Counted from the first letter of the stretch, positions 45,009 to 55,148 are shown. The stretch: DNA of 64,000 nt from Niallia taxi (GCF_004005475.1 NZ_RZTZ01000003.1:248001-312000); one strand, 5' to 3'. Program-made: numbers and translations. The notes: generated by a model from the sequence alone, not told the origin.

Positions 45009-47528
45009 TTAAAGATTAGTTCCGTGGCAGTTTTTATACTTTTTGCCGCTGCCGCAGAAGCATGGAGCATTTCGGCCCACATCAAGCTTCTTCATCACTG
45101 GTTTTTTCTTCGGCTTCTTATCTTCGCCTTCTTCTTTCGGGTTGACCGCTTGTCCTTTCATGACTTCTTCCCTTTGAAGGTTTTCACGGATCTCTGCTTT
45201 CATAATGTACTTAGCAACATCCTCTTCAATGGAAGTAACCATTTGCTCAAACATCGCAAACCCTTCAGATTGATATTCGCGAAGCGGATCGATTTGACCA
45301 TATGCACGAAGATGGATACCTTGACGAAGCTGATCCATTTGGTCAATGTGGTCAATCCACTTGCTGTCAACAGCACGAAGTACGATAACCTTCTCGAATT
45401 CACGCATTTGTTCAGTTGTCAGCTTTTCTTCCTTCTCATCATAGTTATGCAATACCTTCTCCATGATGACTTCGGCAATTTCATCGCCTTCTTTGCCGCG
45501 GATATCATTCAGCTCCAATTCGCCTTCATGAAGCAGATTTCCATTCGCATAATCAAGAACTGCCTGCAAATCCCAGTTTTCCTGATCTTCACTCGCTGGA
45601 GTATGTGCTGCAACATGGCGCTCCAATGATGATTTGATCATACTTTCAACAATAGAACGAAGGTTGTCAGATGTTAGTACATCATTACGCTGAGCGTAAA
45701 TGATTTCCCTTTGCTGACGAAGAACATCATCATATTGAAGAAGCTGTTTACGTGAGTCAAAGTTGTTTCCTTCCACTCGTTTTTGAGCAGATTCAACAGC
45801 TCTTGAAACCATCTTGCTTTGGATCGGCTGGGAGTCATCCATGCCCAGTTTAGCCATCATCGCCTTCATGCCGTCAGATCCGAAGCGGCGCATCAATTCA
45901 TCTTCCATAGAAAGGTAGAATTGCGTCACACCTGGATCTCCTTGACGTCCGGAACGTCCGCGTAGCTGATTATCTATTCGTCGGCTTTCGTGACGTTCTG
46001 TTCCGATAACAGCTAAACCGCCCACCTCTTTAATTCCTTCTCCAAGTTTAATATCTGTTCCGCGTCCTGCCATATTTGTCGCAATTGTCACAGCGCCTTT
46101 TTCACCGGCAGTTGCGATAATTTCCGCTTCTCGCTCATGATTTTTTGCATTCAATACATCATGAGGAATACCCTTCTTAGAAAGATACTTCGAGATAATT
46201 TCAGATGTTTCAATTGCCACAGTACCAACAAGAACCGGCTGACCTAACTTATGTCTTTCAGCAATATCCTCAACAACAGCTCTAAATTTACCATCCATTG
46301 TTGCGTAAATTAAATCGGCACGGTCATCACGAACAATATCTCTGTTTGTTGGAATAACAATAACACTCATATTGTAAATATTGCGGAATTCCTCTTCCTC
46401 TGTCTTCGCTGTACCAGTCATCCCAGCAAGCTTATCATACATGCGGAAGTAGTTTTGGAAAGTAATGGTTGCAAGCGTCATGCTTTCATTTTGAATTTCA
46501 AGATTTTCCTTAGCCTCGATTGCTTGATGAAGCCCGTCGCTATAGCGGCGCCCCTTCATTAAACGGCCTGTGAATTGGTCAACGATGATGATTTCGCCAT
46601 CTTGCACAACATAATCGACATCTTTATGCATGCTTGCATGTGCCTTAAGGGCTTGCGTGATATGATGGTTAATTGCCACATTGCTTACATCAAACAAGTT
46701 TTCAATCTGGAAGACACGTTCAGCCTTTGACATACCTTCTTCCGTCAACTGAACACCCTTCGTCTTTTCATCATACGTATAGTCCTTTTCTACCTTTAAG
46801 CTGCTCACAAAAACATTTGCCCGTACATATAATTGAGTCGACTTTTGAGCTGAGCCAGAAATGATCAGCGGCGTTCTCGCTTCATCAATTAAGATGGAGT
46901 CCACCTCATCAATTACTGCATAGTAAAGTGGTTTTTGTACCTTTTGCTCGTTATATAGAACCATGTTATCACGAAGATAATCGAATCCGAATTCATTATT
47001 TGTACCGTAAGTAATATCGGCATTATATGCTGCCTGCTTGTCCTCTCTTGAAAGGCCGTTTAAGTTCAAACCAACCGTTAGCCCAAGAAACTCATATAGC
47101 TGTCCCATCTCAGCAGCATCACGTGTAGCCAAATATTCATTGACTGTGACAACATGAACGCCTTTTCCAGAAAGTGCATTCAAATATACCGGCATTGTCG
47201 CAGTCAGGGTTTTACCTTCACCAGTCTTCATTTCAGAAATATTACCTTCATGAAGAGAAGCTCCCCCCATCAGCTGAACAGGATATGGGTAAAGGCCAAG
47301 CACACGCTTTGCAGCTTCCCTCACAACCGCAAAAGCCTCAACCAGCAAATCGTCAAGTGTTTCTCCTTTTTGAACGCGCGCTTTGAACTCCTCTGTTTTT
47401 GCCTTGAGCTGCTCATCGCTTAATGCTGCTGTTTCTCCAGCCAAAAGCTCAACCTTTTCGGCAATCTTAGTCAGTTTCTTTATATCGCGTTTGTTCTGAT
47501 CAAAAACCTTATTTAAAATACCAAGCAT
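45009..47528 (-). CDS. secA: Protein translocase ATPase SecA
   Basis: The motor of Sec-dependent export, 839 residues, close to B. subtilis SecA (841). Helicase-like motifs are intact: GEGKTLTA (Walker A type), [15 protein letters not shown] (Walker B), and [14 protein letters not shown]. The C-terminal zinc/SecB-type tail reads [22 protein letters not shown] 47528 follows AAAGGAG. It lies between hpf and prfB as in B. subtilis. Confidence 0.98.
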   Translation of the reverse strand: MLGILNKVFDQNKRDIKKLTKIAEKVELLAGETAALSDEQLKAKTEEFKARVQKGETLDDLLVEAFAVVREAAKRVLGLYPYPVQLMGGASLHEGNISEMKTGEGKTLTATMPVYLNALSGKGVHVVTVNEYLATRDAAEMGQLYEFLGLTVGLNLNGLSREDKQAAYNADITYGTNNEFGFDYLRDNMVLYNEQKVQKPLYYAVIDEVDSILIDEARTPLIISGSAQKSTQLYVRANVFVSSLKVEKDYTYDEKTKGVQLTEEGMSKAERVFQIENLFDVSNVAINHHITQALKAHASMHKDVDYVVQDGEIIIVDQFTGRLMKGRRYSDGLHQAIEAKENLEIQNESMTLATITFQNYFRMYDKLAGMTGTAKTEEEEFRNIYNMSVIVIPTNRDIVRDDRADLIYATMDGKFRAVVEDIAERHKLGQPVLVGTVAIETSEIISKYLSKKGIPHDVLNAKNHEREAEIIATAGEKGAVTIATNMAGRGTDIKLGEGIKEVGGLAVIGTERHESRRIDNQLRGRSGRQGDPGVTQFYLSMEDELMRRFGSDGMKAMMAKLGMDDSQPIQSKMVSRAVESAQKRVEGNNFDSRKQLLQYDDVLRQQREIIYAQRNDVLTSDNLRSIVESMIKSSLERHVAAHTPASEDQENWDLQAVLDYANGNLLHEGELELNDIRGKEGDEIAEVIMEKVLHNYDEKEEKLTTEQMREFEKVIVLRAVDSKWIDHIDQMDQLRQGIHLRAYGQIDPLREYQSEGFAMFEQMVTSIEEDVAKYIMKAEIRENLQREEVMKGQAVNPKEEGEDKKPKKKPVMKKLDVGRNAPCFCGSGKKYKNCHGTNL

Positions 47529-47865
47529 TAAAAAACGCTCCTTTATAATTAAAATGAGAGATTCTATGTGAAAAATTCCATCCGTTTATTATATCAATAG
47601 CATAATAACTAGCATTAAAGTATCTATAGCATATTCACTATTCATTAAAATCACATGAAAAGAATATGGCTCTTTTGTAAACTCCATATAAGAAGGATAT
47701 CATTGAATATATGATAGCTGCACTAGTATTTTCCTATTAATATTACCATTTCCTTAATAGAGTGACAACTTTAGTATAAAGGAAAGACAGAAAGCTGAAA
47801 AAAGGGGTATGTAAAGGACTGATGCCCTAAAGAAAAAAACGCAGTTGCTCATTATAGTAAAAAAA
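47529..47865. other. Intergenic region upstream of secA, no gene seen
   Basis: A+T-rich; no frame with a ribosome site on either strand and no strong hairpin. The secA promoter presumably lies here but was not resolved. Confidence 0.4.
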
Positions 47866-48198
47866 TCAGGTCTTTTTATAGTACTTTAATACCTTTCTGG
47901 ATTCATTCAAGTAGCGTATGAAGCGATATGGCTTGCTGATGACCCTAATAGGTAGTCTTGCAATGAATTTACTTAGATCCTGCTTGTATTCCTCTGTCAT
48001 CCTGCTCGGCTTTGTGGCAATATGCTCAAATAGCTCTTTATAAAACTTCTTCATGATGTCCACCTTCATGCCTGCTTCATGCTGACAAGTTTGGCACTTG
48101 ACGCTCGTTATCTCTTCATTTATATAAACAACGTCATGGTTTGTTTCATTATTACAGTGTGTACAAAACAGGTTCGCTTCCATTACAGACCTTTTCAT
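47866..48198 (-). CDS. Small zinc-ribbon protein, unknown function
   Basis: A protein of about 110 residues. Two CxxC pairs (FCTHCNNET and KCQTCQHE) 20 or so residues apart predict a zinc ribbon in the N-terminal half. The C-terminal half is basic and helical. Similar short proteins are annotated without function in other Bacillaceae. Start is unsure: ATG 48198 (AAGGAG ten bases upstream), ATG 48183 (AAAAGG six bases upstream) or GTG 48207. It lies between hpf and secA, both linked to translation or export, but no operon is evident. Confidence 0.65.
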   Translation of the reverse strand: MKRSVMEANLFCTHCNNETNHDVVYINEEITSVKCQTCQHEAGMKVDIMKKFYKELFEHIATKPSRMTEEYKQDLSKFIARLPIRVISKPYRFIRYLNESRKVLKYYKKT

Positions 48199-48400
48199 CC
48201 CTTTCACACTCCTTGAAAATGAAATTAACTTTTATAAGAAAGGATATTCTGATTTCAGCTGTTTTAGCTATAAATTCTTTTGTTTATTATATCAAACACT
48301 TCTGCATCACGCTGGAATATTCAAGTAATTTCCATATAATGATTACGGCATACTATCTTCTAAAAAAAGCTACACCTTACATGTTCTTACTATATTAGAA

Positions 48401-48428
48401 AAAAACCTGCAGTTTCCTGCAGGTTTTT
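48401..48428. terminator. Terminator of hpf
   Basis: A perfect 12-bp stem AAAAACCTGCAG (48401-48412) with CTGCAGGTTTTT (48417-48428). Confidence 0.9.
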
Positions 48429-48441
48429 AAAAAAATGCTAT

Positions 48442-48996
48442 TTAACTACTTGCTTCGATCAAACCATACTTGCCGTCTTTTCTTTTATAAACAATATTTG
48501 TTGAATTCGTTTCCGCATCTGTATAAACAAAGAAGCTGTGGCCAAGAAGATCCATTTGTAAAATGGCTTCCTCACTGTCCATTGGCTTTAAATTAAAGCG
48601 CTTTTGGCGAACAATTTCCATTTCGTCCTCTTCGTCCTGCACAGAAACCGTATTAGGCTCGTCTGCGCCAAATAAAGCATTTAGATTGCCTTTTTCGCGC
48701 TGCTTTCTGTTTACTTTTGTTTTATGTTTTCTGATTTGCCGCTCCAACTTATCAACGATCAAATCAATAGCTGCGTACATGTCCAAATGGTCTTCTTCAG
48801 CTCGAAGCACCAGCTGGGACATCGGGATTGTAACTTCCACCTTGGCAGTCTTATCATTGTAGGTTTTTAAATTCACATTTACATTAGCATCTGGTGTTTC
48901 GGAGAAATATCTCTCCAGTTTGGAAATCTTCTTTTCTACATACTCTCTAATTGCTGGAGTTACCTCAATGTTTTCTCCTCTAATGTTGAAATTCAT
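48442..48996 (-). CDS. hpf: Long-form ribosome hibernation promoting factor (YvyD)
   Basis: A 184-residue protein of the long HPF type. The N-terminal S30AE/RaiA domain (1-100; NFNIRGENIEVTPAIREYVEKKI) binds the decoding centre. The C-terminal domain (about 125-184; RFNLKPMDSEEAILQMDLLGHSFFVYTDAETN) dimerises to join two 70S ribosomes into 100S. It protects ribosomes in stationary phase and stress. ATG 48996 follows AGGAGGAG. B. subtilis yvyD is under SigB and SigH; no such promoter was clear here. Confidence 0.95.
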   Translation of the reverse strand: MNFNIRGENIEVTPAIREYVEKKISKLERYFSETPDANVNVNLKTYNDKTAKVEVTIPMSQLVLRAEEDHLDMYAAIDLIVDKLERQIRKHKTKVNRKQREKGNLNALFGADEPNTVSVQDEEDEMEIVRQKRFNLKPMDSEEAILQMDLLGHSFFVYTDAETNSTNIVYKRKDGKYGLIEASS

Positions 48997-49633
48997 AAGT
49001 TACTCCTCCTTTTGGATTCCAGTGCAAGTCTTATTGTTCCCACCACATTCTTATATCTATGCGAGCAGTGAACTTTTTTGACTATGCTATATAATTCTTG
49101 ATTACCCTTTTGATTTCCTGCAAAAACTTTTGGAAAATTCGACAAATTTGTGAACTTGTAAAAAAAAAGCTGATTTCACCAAAAACTTTACGGCAAATTT
49201 TTCATTTATACATTTAGACAAATTTTTTACGAGAATCTTTAGCAGTATAGCTTCTCCTAATGCAGAAATCTGTGGCATGTATTCTAACATATGTTTTCTA
49301 TATGTAGGTAAACCCTCCTTTTCTCCGTTATTTCTCTCCATACATCTTTCCTAAAAATTCATGCTTTCTCTTTTTTTACTGCTTCTATAGTACTAATTTG
49401 TCGTTTAGAACAATCTTTTACAATTTTTTTGATATAACTTGGTTTCAAAGCTTTTTAGCATGGGTATCTAAAAACTACGTGAAACAAGCTAATATTTTTT
49501 CAACCAATAAATCAAATCTTCTTCAAAACATAAAAAAACTTTCGAAATTTGTCGGTAGTTGACAGAAAACATCTAATTATTTTAATTGTTAATCTAATTA
49601 AAATCTAATAGAATTACGTCTATATGAATGGCC
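48997..49633. other. 640-bp A+T-rich region between hpf and glgC units
   Basis: Contains the divergent promoters of hpf and the glgC unit. A 79-codon minus frame (49102-49341) has only a weak GGAAAG site, a basic unremarkable sequence and no recognisable domain, so I do not call it a gene. Confidence 0.45.
49559..49586 (+). promoter_or_regulatory. SigA promoter of the glgC unit
   Basis: A perfect -35 TTGACA (49559-49564), a 16-bp spacer and TTTAAT (49581-49586, five of six -10 positions) about 60 bp upstream of the 36-codon ORF. Confidence 0.6.
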
Positions 49634-49647
49634 AAGGAGGAACAGCA

Positions 49648-49758
49648 TTGAACAACTTAAAAGTATTAACAGAACTTCCAGAAGAACAGCATAACAGCAT
49701 AGAAGCTGAAGAAGAGCATGAGTACTACTACAAGTTATGGGAAGATGACCGATTATAA
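49648..49758 (+). CDS. 36-residue ORF upstream of glgC
   Basis: A short frame starting with TTG at 49648, with a near-perfect AAGGAGG at 49634-49640 and seven-base spacing, ending at TAA 49758, 46 bp before the glgC start. The peptide is acidic (four Asp/Glu-rich stretches, [16 protein letters not shown] near the end) and has no membrane helix. It may be a small protein or a leader peptide that tunes glgC; I recognise no family. The strong ribosome site between a good promoter and glgC is the main support. Confidence 0.55.
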   Translation: MNNLKVLTELPEEQHNSIEAEEEHEYYYKLWEDDRL

Positions 49759-49804
49759 TTCTTCAATCAAACTACAATCTGAAAACGAATACAGGAGGGT
49801 TATC

Positions 49805-50971
49805 ATGAAAAAACAATGCATCGCCATGCTTTTAGCCGGTGGAAGAGGAACGAGATTAAAAAAACTTACAGATCATCTAGCGAAACCAGCCGTACCATTC
49901 GGAGGTAAATACCGAATCGTCGATTTCACTTTAAGCAATTGCCGCAATTCTGGCATTGATACAGTTGGCGTGCTAACACAATACCAGCCCCATGTATTAC
50001 AAAATTACATCGGAGACGGAAAAGAATGGGATTTAAACAGAAGAGATGGCGGTCTTTCCATCCTTCCTCCATATCAATGCGATACAGAAGAACGCTGGTA
50101 TGAAGGAACTGCACATGCCATTTATCAGAATACTCCCTTCATTGAGCAGTATGATCCAGAGAATGTTTTGATTATTTCTGGCGACCATATTTATAAAATG
50201 GATTATGACCTGATGCTGAAGCAGCATATCGAAACAGGTGCTGATGCCACTATTTCTGTTACAGAGGTACCATGGGAAGAAGCAAGCCGTTTCGGTATTA
50301 TGAACACAGAAGCTTCCAGCAACCGTATCAGCGAATTCGAGGAAAAGCCAGAGGATCCAAAATCAAACCTTGCTTCAATGGGTGTATACATCTTCAAATG
50401 GAAAACCCTCAAAGCATACTTAGAGAAAGAAGAAAACAATCAAGACAGCTGCAAGGATTTTGGGAAAGACATTATCCCCGCAATGCTGCATGACAATCTT
50501 AAACTCCACGCATATAAATTCAAAGGCTACTGGAAAGATGTCGGTACAATCGACAGCTTTTGGGAAGCCAACATGGATCTACTTGAAAAAGAATCCAACA
50601 TTTTCTTAAAAGACAAGGATTGGAATGTCTATACTGTAGAACAGTCCCATCCACCAGTATATCTTGATGATGCTTCAACTGTTAAGCATTCCTTAGTCAG
50701 TGAGGCATGCGAGATTTACGGAACAGTGGAAAACTCTGTTATTTTCCAAGATGTAACAATCGGGAAAGGCGCAGTTATTAAGGATTCTGTCCTTCTTCCA
50801 GGAGCGGTTATCGGAGAAAACGCAGTTATCGAAAGAGCTGTTGTTGCATCTAACGTGAAAATAGACGCTTATTCTGTCATCAAATCAAAAACACCCTATG
50901 ACGCAATTGCTTTAATTGGTGAAGATGTCGTTAATGATAAGAAGCATCATGAACTTTCAAGAGTAATCTAA
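49805..50971 (+). CDS. glgC: Glucose-1-phosphate adenylyltransferase (ADP-glucose pyrophosphorylase)
   Basis: Makes ADP-glucose from glucose 1-phosphate and ATP, the committed step of glycogen synthesis. A 388-residue protein: nucleotidyltransferase domain with [14 protein letters not shown] and [15 protein letters not shown], catalytic GDHIYKMDY, sugar-binding EEKP and [16 protein letters not shown], then a left-handed beta-helix C-terminal domain. ATG 49805 follows GGAGGG; the frame extends upstream to 49718 without support. In B. subtilis glgC lies in glgBCDAP; here no other glg gene is adjacent, and a terminator follows. A 36-codon ORF precedes it in the same unit. Confidence 0.95.
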   Translation: MKKQCIAMLLAGGRGTRLKKLTDHLAKPAVPFGGKYRIVDFTLSNCRNSGIDTVGVLTQYQPHVLQNYIGDGKEWDLNRRDGGLSILPPYQCDTEERWYEGTAHAIYQNTPFIEQYDPENVLIISGDHIYKMDYDLMLKQHIETGADATISVTEVPWEEASRFGIMNTEASSNRISEFEEKPEDPKSNLASMGVYIFKWKTLKAYLEKEENNQDSCKDFGKDIIPAMLHDNLKLHAYKFKGYWKDVGTIDSFWEANMDLLEKESNIFLKDKDWNVYTVEQSHPPVYLDDASTVKHSLVSEACEIYGTVENSVIFQDVTIGKGAVIKDSVLLPGAVIGENAVIERAVVASNVKIDAYSVIKSKTPYDAIALIGEDVVNDKKHHELSRVI

Positions 50972-50982
50972 ACAAACATTAT

Positions 50983-51033
50983 AAGCTGACTCAAAAGGGT
51001 TTTTAATGGCAGCCCTTTTGAGTCGGCTTTTTT
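50983..51033 (+). terminator. Terminator of glgC
   Basis: A 17-bp stem (50983-50999 with 51013-51029, one G-T pair) followed by T-residues. Confidence 0.9.
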
Positions 51034-51056
51034 AACATTTGGTTTTGAAAAAGCAA

Positions 51057-51084
51057 AAAACCATTTGCCAAGGCAAATGGTTTT
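51057..51084 (-). terminator. Terminator of the fliDST unit
   Basis: A perfect 13-bp stem AAAACCATTTGCC/GGCAAATGGTTTT, minus-strand T-rich, immediately after fliT. Confidence 0.85.
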
Positions 51085-51090
51085 CGCTTG

Positions 51091-51426
51091 TTATTTTCTC
51101 TTATCATAATATATGCCGTCTGTCTGTAAAGACTGGTACGGATTCACATATTTTTGATTAGAATTTTTCTTAAGCTTTAATTCTTTTATATCCTGTTGGA
51201 TACTTCTCTTTTCAGCATGGAGCAGCTCTAATAGCTCCTTATCCTGCTGAAGAAGTGCAGCTCCGAGCTTTTTTTCATTTTCGGTAGTAGGCTTTTTCAA
51301 CAATGTCAGTGCTGCTTTTCTTTGATCAAGCAGGCCGCCAATCATATCCGATTCCTTTTCCCCATCGCCCTTTAAGTAGCCGATTAGTTCTTGCGTGATT
51401 GCATAGCACTGTTTAATTGCTTCCAT
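51091..51426 (-). CDS. fliT: Flagellar export chaperone FliT
   Basis: A 111-residue, all-helical protein with charged leucine-rich segments, in the position of fliT after fliS. In B. subtilis FliT is the export chaperone of the cap protein FliD. Sequence conservation in this family is low, so the call leans on position: its ATG overlaps the fliS stop (TAATG), giving coupled translation, and the order is fliD-fliS-fliT. Confidence 0.85.
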   Translation of the reverse strand: MEAIKQCYAITQELIGYLKGDGEKESDMIGGLLDQRKAALTLLKKPTTENEKKLGAALLQQDKELLELLHAEKRSIQQDIKELKLKKNSNQKYVNPYQSLQTDGIYYDKRK

Positions 51427-51827
51427 TAAGCTTGTCCGCCTGCCGCATATTGCTTTTGACGGTTAATTTGAATTGCTTCTTTCCATGTATCCCTGAATTC
51501 CGTTAACAGGAACTCTACATCTTCTAGAATTTTAATGTCATTTACAATATTAGCCTTAATAAGCTGACGGTTCATAAAATCATATAAAGACATGAAATTT
51601 TTAGAAATAGGAAAATCCATATTTAATGTAACCATTAATTCATTAATAATCTTTTGCGCCTTTTGAATATTTACATTTCTCGTCGCAATATCATTATTTT
51701 GGATAGCATTTTTGGCTAAACCGATAAACTTCAGGCATCCATTATAAAGCATTAGTGTTAACTCGCCAGGTGAAGCAGTGTTTACTGAATTCTGTTTATA
51801 TGATTGATACGGATTAGTAGTTGCCAT
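51426..51827 (-). CDS. fliS: Flagellin export chaperone FliS
   Basis: A 133-residue four-helix protein with the family signature NPYQSYKQNSVNTASPGELTLMLYNGCLKF at its N-terminus. It binds the C-terminal D0 segment of flagellin in the cytoplasm, keeps it unfolded and, in B. subtilis, works with FliW in the CsrA switch by sequestering flagellin. ATG 51827 follows AAAGGAG. It would have to serve all five flagellins encoded downstream of it on this strand's array. Confidence 0.95.
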   Translation of the reverse strand: MATTNPYQSYKQNSVNTASPGELTLMLYNGCLKFIGLAKNAIQNNDIATRNVNIQKAQKIINELMVTLNMDFPISKNFMSLYDFMNRQLIKANIVNDIKILEDVEFLLTEFRDTWKEAIQINRQKQYAAGGQA

Positions 51828-51844
51828 TTATTTTACTCCTTTTT

Positions 51845-53353
51845 TTATGAGCTCATCATACTTGTTAAGTATGCAGATTGACTGTTTGCATTATTGATAG
51901 CTGTCTCCATTGCCGTAAATCTTGACCAGTATCTGTCTTCAATATTCTTTAATCTATCTTCAAAATCAGTTATTCTCGAACTATATTGGTTCAATAATTT
52001 CCCTAATGTAAATGTATTATTAACACTTGAAGAGGAACCTGCCTTTGTTTTGATATCATCCATAGCAGTTTTCAAGTTTGCTCTAACCATTTGTGCCAAG
52101 CCATTTTCAGAAGAAGTTTTAGCACTGCTGTTTTGGAATAGCTTATAAACACTATTTGGGTCAGCGGTGATTGCTTCCTTTAGCTTGTCTTCATCGATTT
52201 CCAGCTTGCCGCCTTCTAAATAATTATTTGTAGTGGAAATTCCAATATCAGAAAGTCTTTTGAATGCTCCTCCTGTGTTCACAATAGAGCCAAGACTTGA
52301 ACGCATTTTAGTTAAGACACTGGAAAGGATTTGATCATTTTTTAGTGTTCCACTCTTCGCTTTTTCTTCCCACTTCTCAATGTCATCATCTGTCATCTCT
52401 TTCTTTTGCGCATCAGACAGCGGAGCATAGTCCCTGTATTTTGTTTCCCCAATTTTATCACTAATCTTGTCAATTATTTCGTTATATTTATCCACGAAGG
52501 TTTTAATCGAGTCATAAATAGAATCAACATCAGCCGTTGATGAGAATGTTACTGGCTTGCCTGATTCTGTGACTTGTTTAAGTGTCAGTTCAACACCGTT
52601 GATGCGGAAGGTGTTGGAAGATCTTGTTGTTTCAATTCCATTGTATATAAAGCTTGCATTCTTTCCTGCTGTACCGCCTGTGCCAAGGTTATCAGAGGCA
52701 ACGTTTAATGTTGTCAATAGACTGCCAGTACTTCCATCTGAATTTGCAGAGCTTAAAGTAATTTCCGCTCCAGTTGCAATATCACCTGTATTTTTGGCAG
52801 TAAAAGAGATTTGTTTTGAATTAGCATCAAAAAATGCTGTTACACCTGACTGCTGATTGATTTTGGAAATCAAGCTGTCCATCGTGTCTGTATCTGTTAT
52901 TTCAATATCCTTACTGGACATTACACCGTTAGCATCAATTGCAGAGATGGTCATTTTCGTATCATTAATTCCGGCACTGCGTAATGTAGCAGTAGAATCA
53001 GTAATTCCAGTTGCCCCATTACTCTTAATTGAAGCAGCAGTAGCCAACTGTTTAATTTCCATTTGTCCTGAAAAATCAACTGTAGACGTTATATTTTTAA
53101 CACCCAATGCATCTGAATTAGATGAATTGATCGTCTTCTTAATAAATGTCGACTGCTTTGAGACGCCTTCTGACATTAGCGTATCTAATGACAGTAGCAA
53201 GGTGTTCATTTCGCGATAGTCGTCTCGCTGCCACTCTGTATATGTTTTCTTTTGATTCAACTTGTCCAACGGAACTCTTTCCGCAGTCATTAGCTGTTCT
53301 ACTAAGGAGTCGATATCCATGCCGCTTGCAAGTCCGCCTATTCTTAAAACCAA
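51845..53353 (-). CDS. fliD: Flagellar hook-associated protein 2 (filament cap) FliD
   Basis: A 502-residue cap protein that folds flagellin at the filament tip. The N-terminus RIGGLASGMDIDSLVEQLMTAERVPLDKL and the C-terminal coiled coil (RITDFEDRLKNIEDRYWSRFTAMETAI) are typical. The start is TTG 53353 with GAGGTG five bases upstream, giving MVLRIGGLASGMD, which lines up with B. subtilis MVTRITGLASGMD; the GTG at 53362 is inside the ribosome site. A SigD-type promoter is at 53432-53458. The fliS gene follows by 17 bp. Confidence 0.95.
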   Translation of the reverse strand: MVLRIGGLASGMDIDSLVEQLMTAERVPLDKLNQKKTYTEWQRDDYREMNTLLLSLDTLMSEGVSKQSTFIKKTINSSNSDALGVKNITSTVDFSGQMEIKQLATAASIKSNGATGITDSTATLRSAGINDTKMTISAIDANGVMSSKDIEITDTDTMDSLISKINQQSGVTAFFDANSKQISFTAKNTGDIATGAEITLSSANSDGSTGSLLTTLNVASDNLGTGGTAGKNASFIYNGIETTRSSNTFRINGVELTLKQVTESGKPVTFSSTADVDSIYDSIKTFVDKYNEIIDKISDKIGETKYRDYAPLSDAQKKEMTDDDIEKWEEKAKSGTLKNDQILSSVLTKMRSSLGSIVNTGGAFKRLSDIGISTTNNYLEGGKLEIDEDKLKEAITADPNSVYKLFQNSSAKTSSENGLAQMVRANLKTAMDDIKTKAGSSSSVNNTFTLGKLLNQYSSRITDFEDRLKNIEDRYWSRFTAMETAINNANSQSAYLTSMMSS

Positions 53354-53431
53354 ATTCCTCACCTCGTACTTTTTTTATATTTAAATCAATAGTGTGTTAC
53401 TATTTTTTAAATATAATCATTGATTACTATT

Positions 53432-53458
53432 ATTATCGGCCAGTCCTATTCAGCCTTT
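53432..53458 (-). promoter_or_regulatory. SigD promoter of fliD-fliS-fliT
   Basis: On the minus strand TAAA (53455-53458), exactly 15 bp, then GCCGATAA (53432-53439), seven of eight to the B. subtilis SigD -10. Confidence 0.8.
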
Positions 53459-53585
53459 AACATTTTATTAAGATATCTTACTTTTTACCTATATATGAAT
53501 GGTGTTTTTTAAACAATCAAATGTAGTTTTTTTAGGGTGACAGCATCTAATCCTATACATGCAAAAGATGCTGTCAATGTATGCA

Positions 53586-53951
53586 TCAAATTTTTTTGTC
53601 TACCATTAAGCCCAAATACTCTTTCATTGCAGCATGAATATCAAGCATCTTTTCTGAGGGTATCTCTCTAATTACCTCTTTTGTTTGATCATCAATAACT
53701 TGCACATAATACTCCTCCAGCTTATCATGAAGCTGAAATTTAAGTGATGTGTGTGCAGGCATGAAATCATTTAAGCTGTCCATCAAGCCTTCTAGGCTTT
53801 TTCTCTCTTTTTCCTTATCGACAGGATTTACAGCCTTACTCTCCTCTACTTGTGGTTCGGCAGCTGCATCGTTACCCTTCGTCACACTATTCTCACTGGT
53901 TTTGAGCTGTTGAGCTGAATAGACGCCATTTGAAGAATACTTTTCTATCAT
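53586..53951 (-). CDS. flaG: Flagellar protein FlaG (YvyC)
   Basis: A 121-residue FlaG-family protein. The N-terminal half is variable and polar; the C-terminal domain (LKFQLHDKLEEYYVQVIDDQTKEVIREIPSEKMLDIHAAMKEYLG) is the conserved part. FlaG affects filament length in other bacteria. ATG 53951 has AGGGGG eight bases upstream and is preferred to ATG 53957. It has its own SigD promoter just upstream. An inverted repeat TGACAGCATCT/AGATGCTGTCA (53538-53576) lies between it and fliD but lacks a T-run on this strand. Confidence 0.92.
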   Translation of the reverse strand: MIEKYSSNGVYSAQQLKTSENSVTKGNDAAAEPQVEESKAVNPVDKEKERKSLEGLMDSLNDFMPAHTSLKFQLHDKLEEYYVQVIDDQTKEVIREIPSEKMLDIHAAMKEYLGLMVDKKI

Positions 53952-53989
53952 AGGCATTTCCCCCTAAAAAAATATATACTACCACCATT

Positions 53990-54016
53990 ATATCGGCGGC
54001 TTCCTTCCTGTGTTTA
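53990..54016 (-). promoter_or_regulatory. SigD promoter of flaG
   Basis: A perfect match on the minus strand: TAAA (54013-54016), 15 bp, GCCGATAT (53990-53997). Confidence 0.88.
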
Positions 54017-54018
54017 TA

Positions 54019-54058
54019 AAAAGGGAAGGCAGTTCGACAAAAATGCCAAACTGCCTTC
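54019..54058 (-). terminator. Terminator of the glycosyltransferase cluster
   Basis: Stem GAAGGCAGTT/AACTGCCTTC around a 14-base loop with a minus-strand T-run. It ends the three-gene unit directly before the flaG promoter. Confidence 0.8.
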
Positions 54059-54067
54059 TCTTTCCAA

Positions 54068-55126
54068 TTACATAGCGGAGAGCCGTGTCTTAGCTGGTTC
54101 ATAACCAAGTTTAGCAGACTCCATATAATACCTTTTAGCATTTGGTACAGCGCCAATTGCTTCATAATAAACGCCTAAATTGTAAAGCGCTAGAAAGCTG
54201 GCCGTTCCTGATAGGTATTCGATATGCTTTTTCTTGCTAATCGCAATACATTCCAGGAAGCTTGCTTCAATATTAGGAAGCAGGTTTATCGCTTCTTCCA
54301 AGTGCTTTAGGCAATAATCTAGATAAAACAGCCCTTTATAAAAATGAAAGTCTGTAACATGTTTAAGCTTTAACTCGTTTTCAACAATAACAGAAATGGT
54401 GCCTTTATCAGCCAGTTCCTTCCCTGTTTGCAATAGCTCCAATATGAGCTGGTTGTAATAGGCATAGCGATCATCCGCTAGCTTGTACGCCTTCATCAAG
54501 TACAGCCAGGATTGTTGAAACTCTCGTTTTAATCTGTATTCCTTCCCAAGTTGATAATGGTAGTAGGCATCATTGGGATACTTCTCAAGCTCTTGATGAA
54601 GAATCGGTATATTTCTAGAGCCTTTATCCTTATCCAAATAGCCACTATGAGCTACAGTCAGCTTCATATCAACTCTTGGCAAATTAGATTCAAGCTGTTC
54701 ATGAATAGCTCCAGTGAAACGAACCTCTTTCGGGAAAAACCTAGAGATATACGAGCTTGCCTCATATACTTGGCCGTCTTTCTTAAATTTGCTGACGATT
54801 TTCATCCTGCCAATTTGATGTTGCTTCATTATTTTTTCAAGCTCACTTCTTTTGCCGAATGTCACATACTCGTCTGCGTCTAATACTAGAATATAGTCGC
54901 CCGTGCATTGGTTGATTGCATAGTTTCGTGCTTCGGAAAAGTCATTTGTCCATTCAAACTGATATACCATTACACGAGGCTGCTTATCTAAAATTTCTAA
55001 CGTTCTGTCTGTGGAACCAGTATCAACGACCACTATTTCATCAACTAGGTTTCCAATGCTATTCAAGCAAATTTGGATATTTTCTTGCTCATTTTTTGTT
55101 ATTAAGGCTAGTGAGATTTTCGCCAT
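54068..55126 (-). CDS. GT2 glycosyltransferase with TPR-like C-terminus (flagellin modification candidate)
   Basis: A 352-residue protein. Residues 1-100 are a GT2/GT-A domain: LALITKNEQENIQICLNSI, VVDTGSTDRT and the metal-binding VLDADEY. After RFTGAIHEQL (about 140-150) the C-terminal half is a TPR-like solenoid. This layout is shared with SunS-type protein glycosyltransferases and with flagellin glycosyltransferases of clostridia, which attach a sugar directly to protein. It is the last gene of a cluster driven by a SigD-type promoter between the flagellin genes and flaG, so flagellin is the likely target. Acceptor and sugar are inference. Ribosome site weak; the gap from the gene before is 22 bp. 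Confidence 0.82.
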   Translation of the reverse strand: MAKISLALITKNEQENIQICLNSIGNLVDEIVVVDTGSTDRTLEILDKQPRVMVYQFEWTNDFSEARNYAINQCTGDYILVLDADEYVTFGKRSELEKIMKQHQIGRMKIVSKFKKDGQVYEASSYISRFFPKEVRFTGAIHEQLESNLPRVDMKLTVAHSGYLDKDKGSRNIPILHQELEKYPNDAYYHYQLGKEYRLKREFQQSWLYLMKAYKLADDRYAYYNQLILELLQTGKELADKGTISVIVENELKLKHVTDFHFYKGLFYLDYCLKHLEEAINLLPNIEASFLECIAISKKKHIEYLSGTASFLALYNLGVYYEAIGAVPNAKRYYMESAKLGYEPAKTRLSAM

Positions 55127-55148
55127 AGTAATTTCATATTATCCCTTC

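Noticed and set aside
45024-45629. 201-codon plus frame inside secA
   Set aside because: Antisense to conserved secA sequence, no ribosome site, no recognisable domain.
49102-49341. 79-codon minus frame between hpf and glgC
   Set aside because: Weak GGAAAG site, no domain, composition like surrounding A+T-rich DNA; not convincing.
53538-53576. 11-bp inverted repeat between flaG and fliD as a terminator
   Set aside because: No T-run on the minus strand directly after it; fliD has its own SigD promoter, so its role is unclear.
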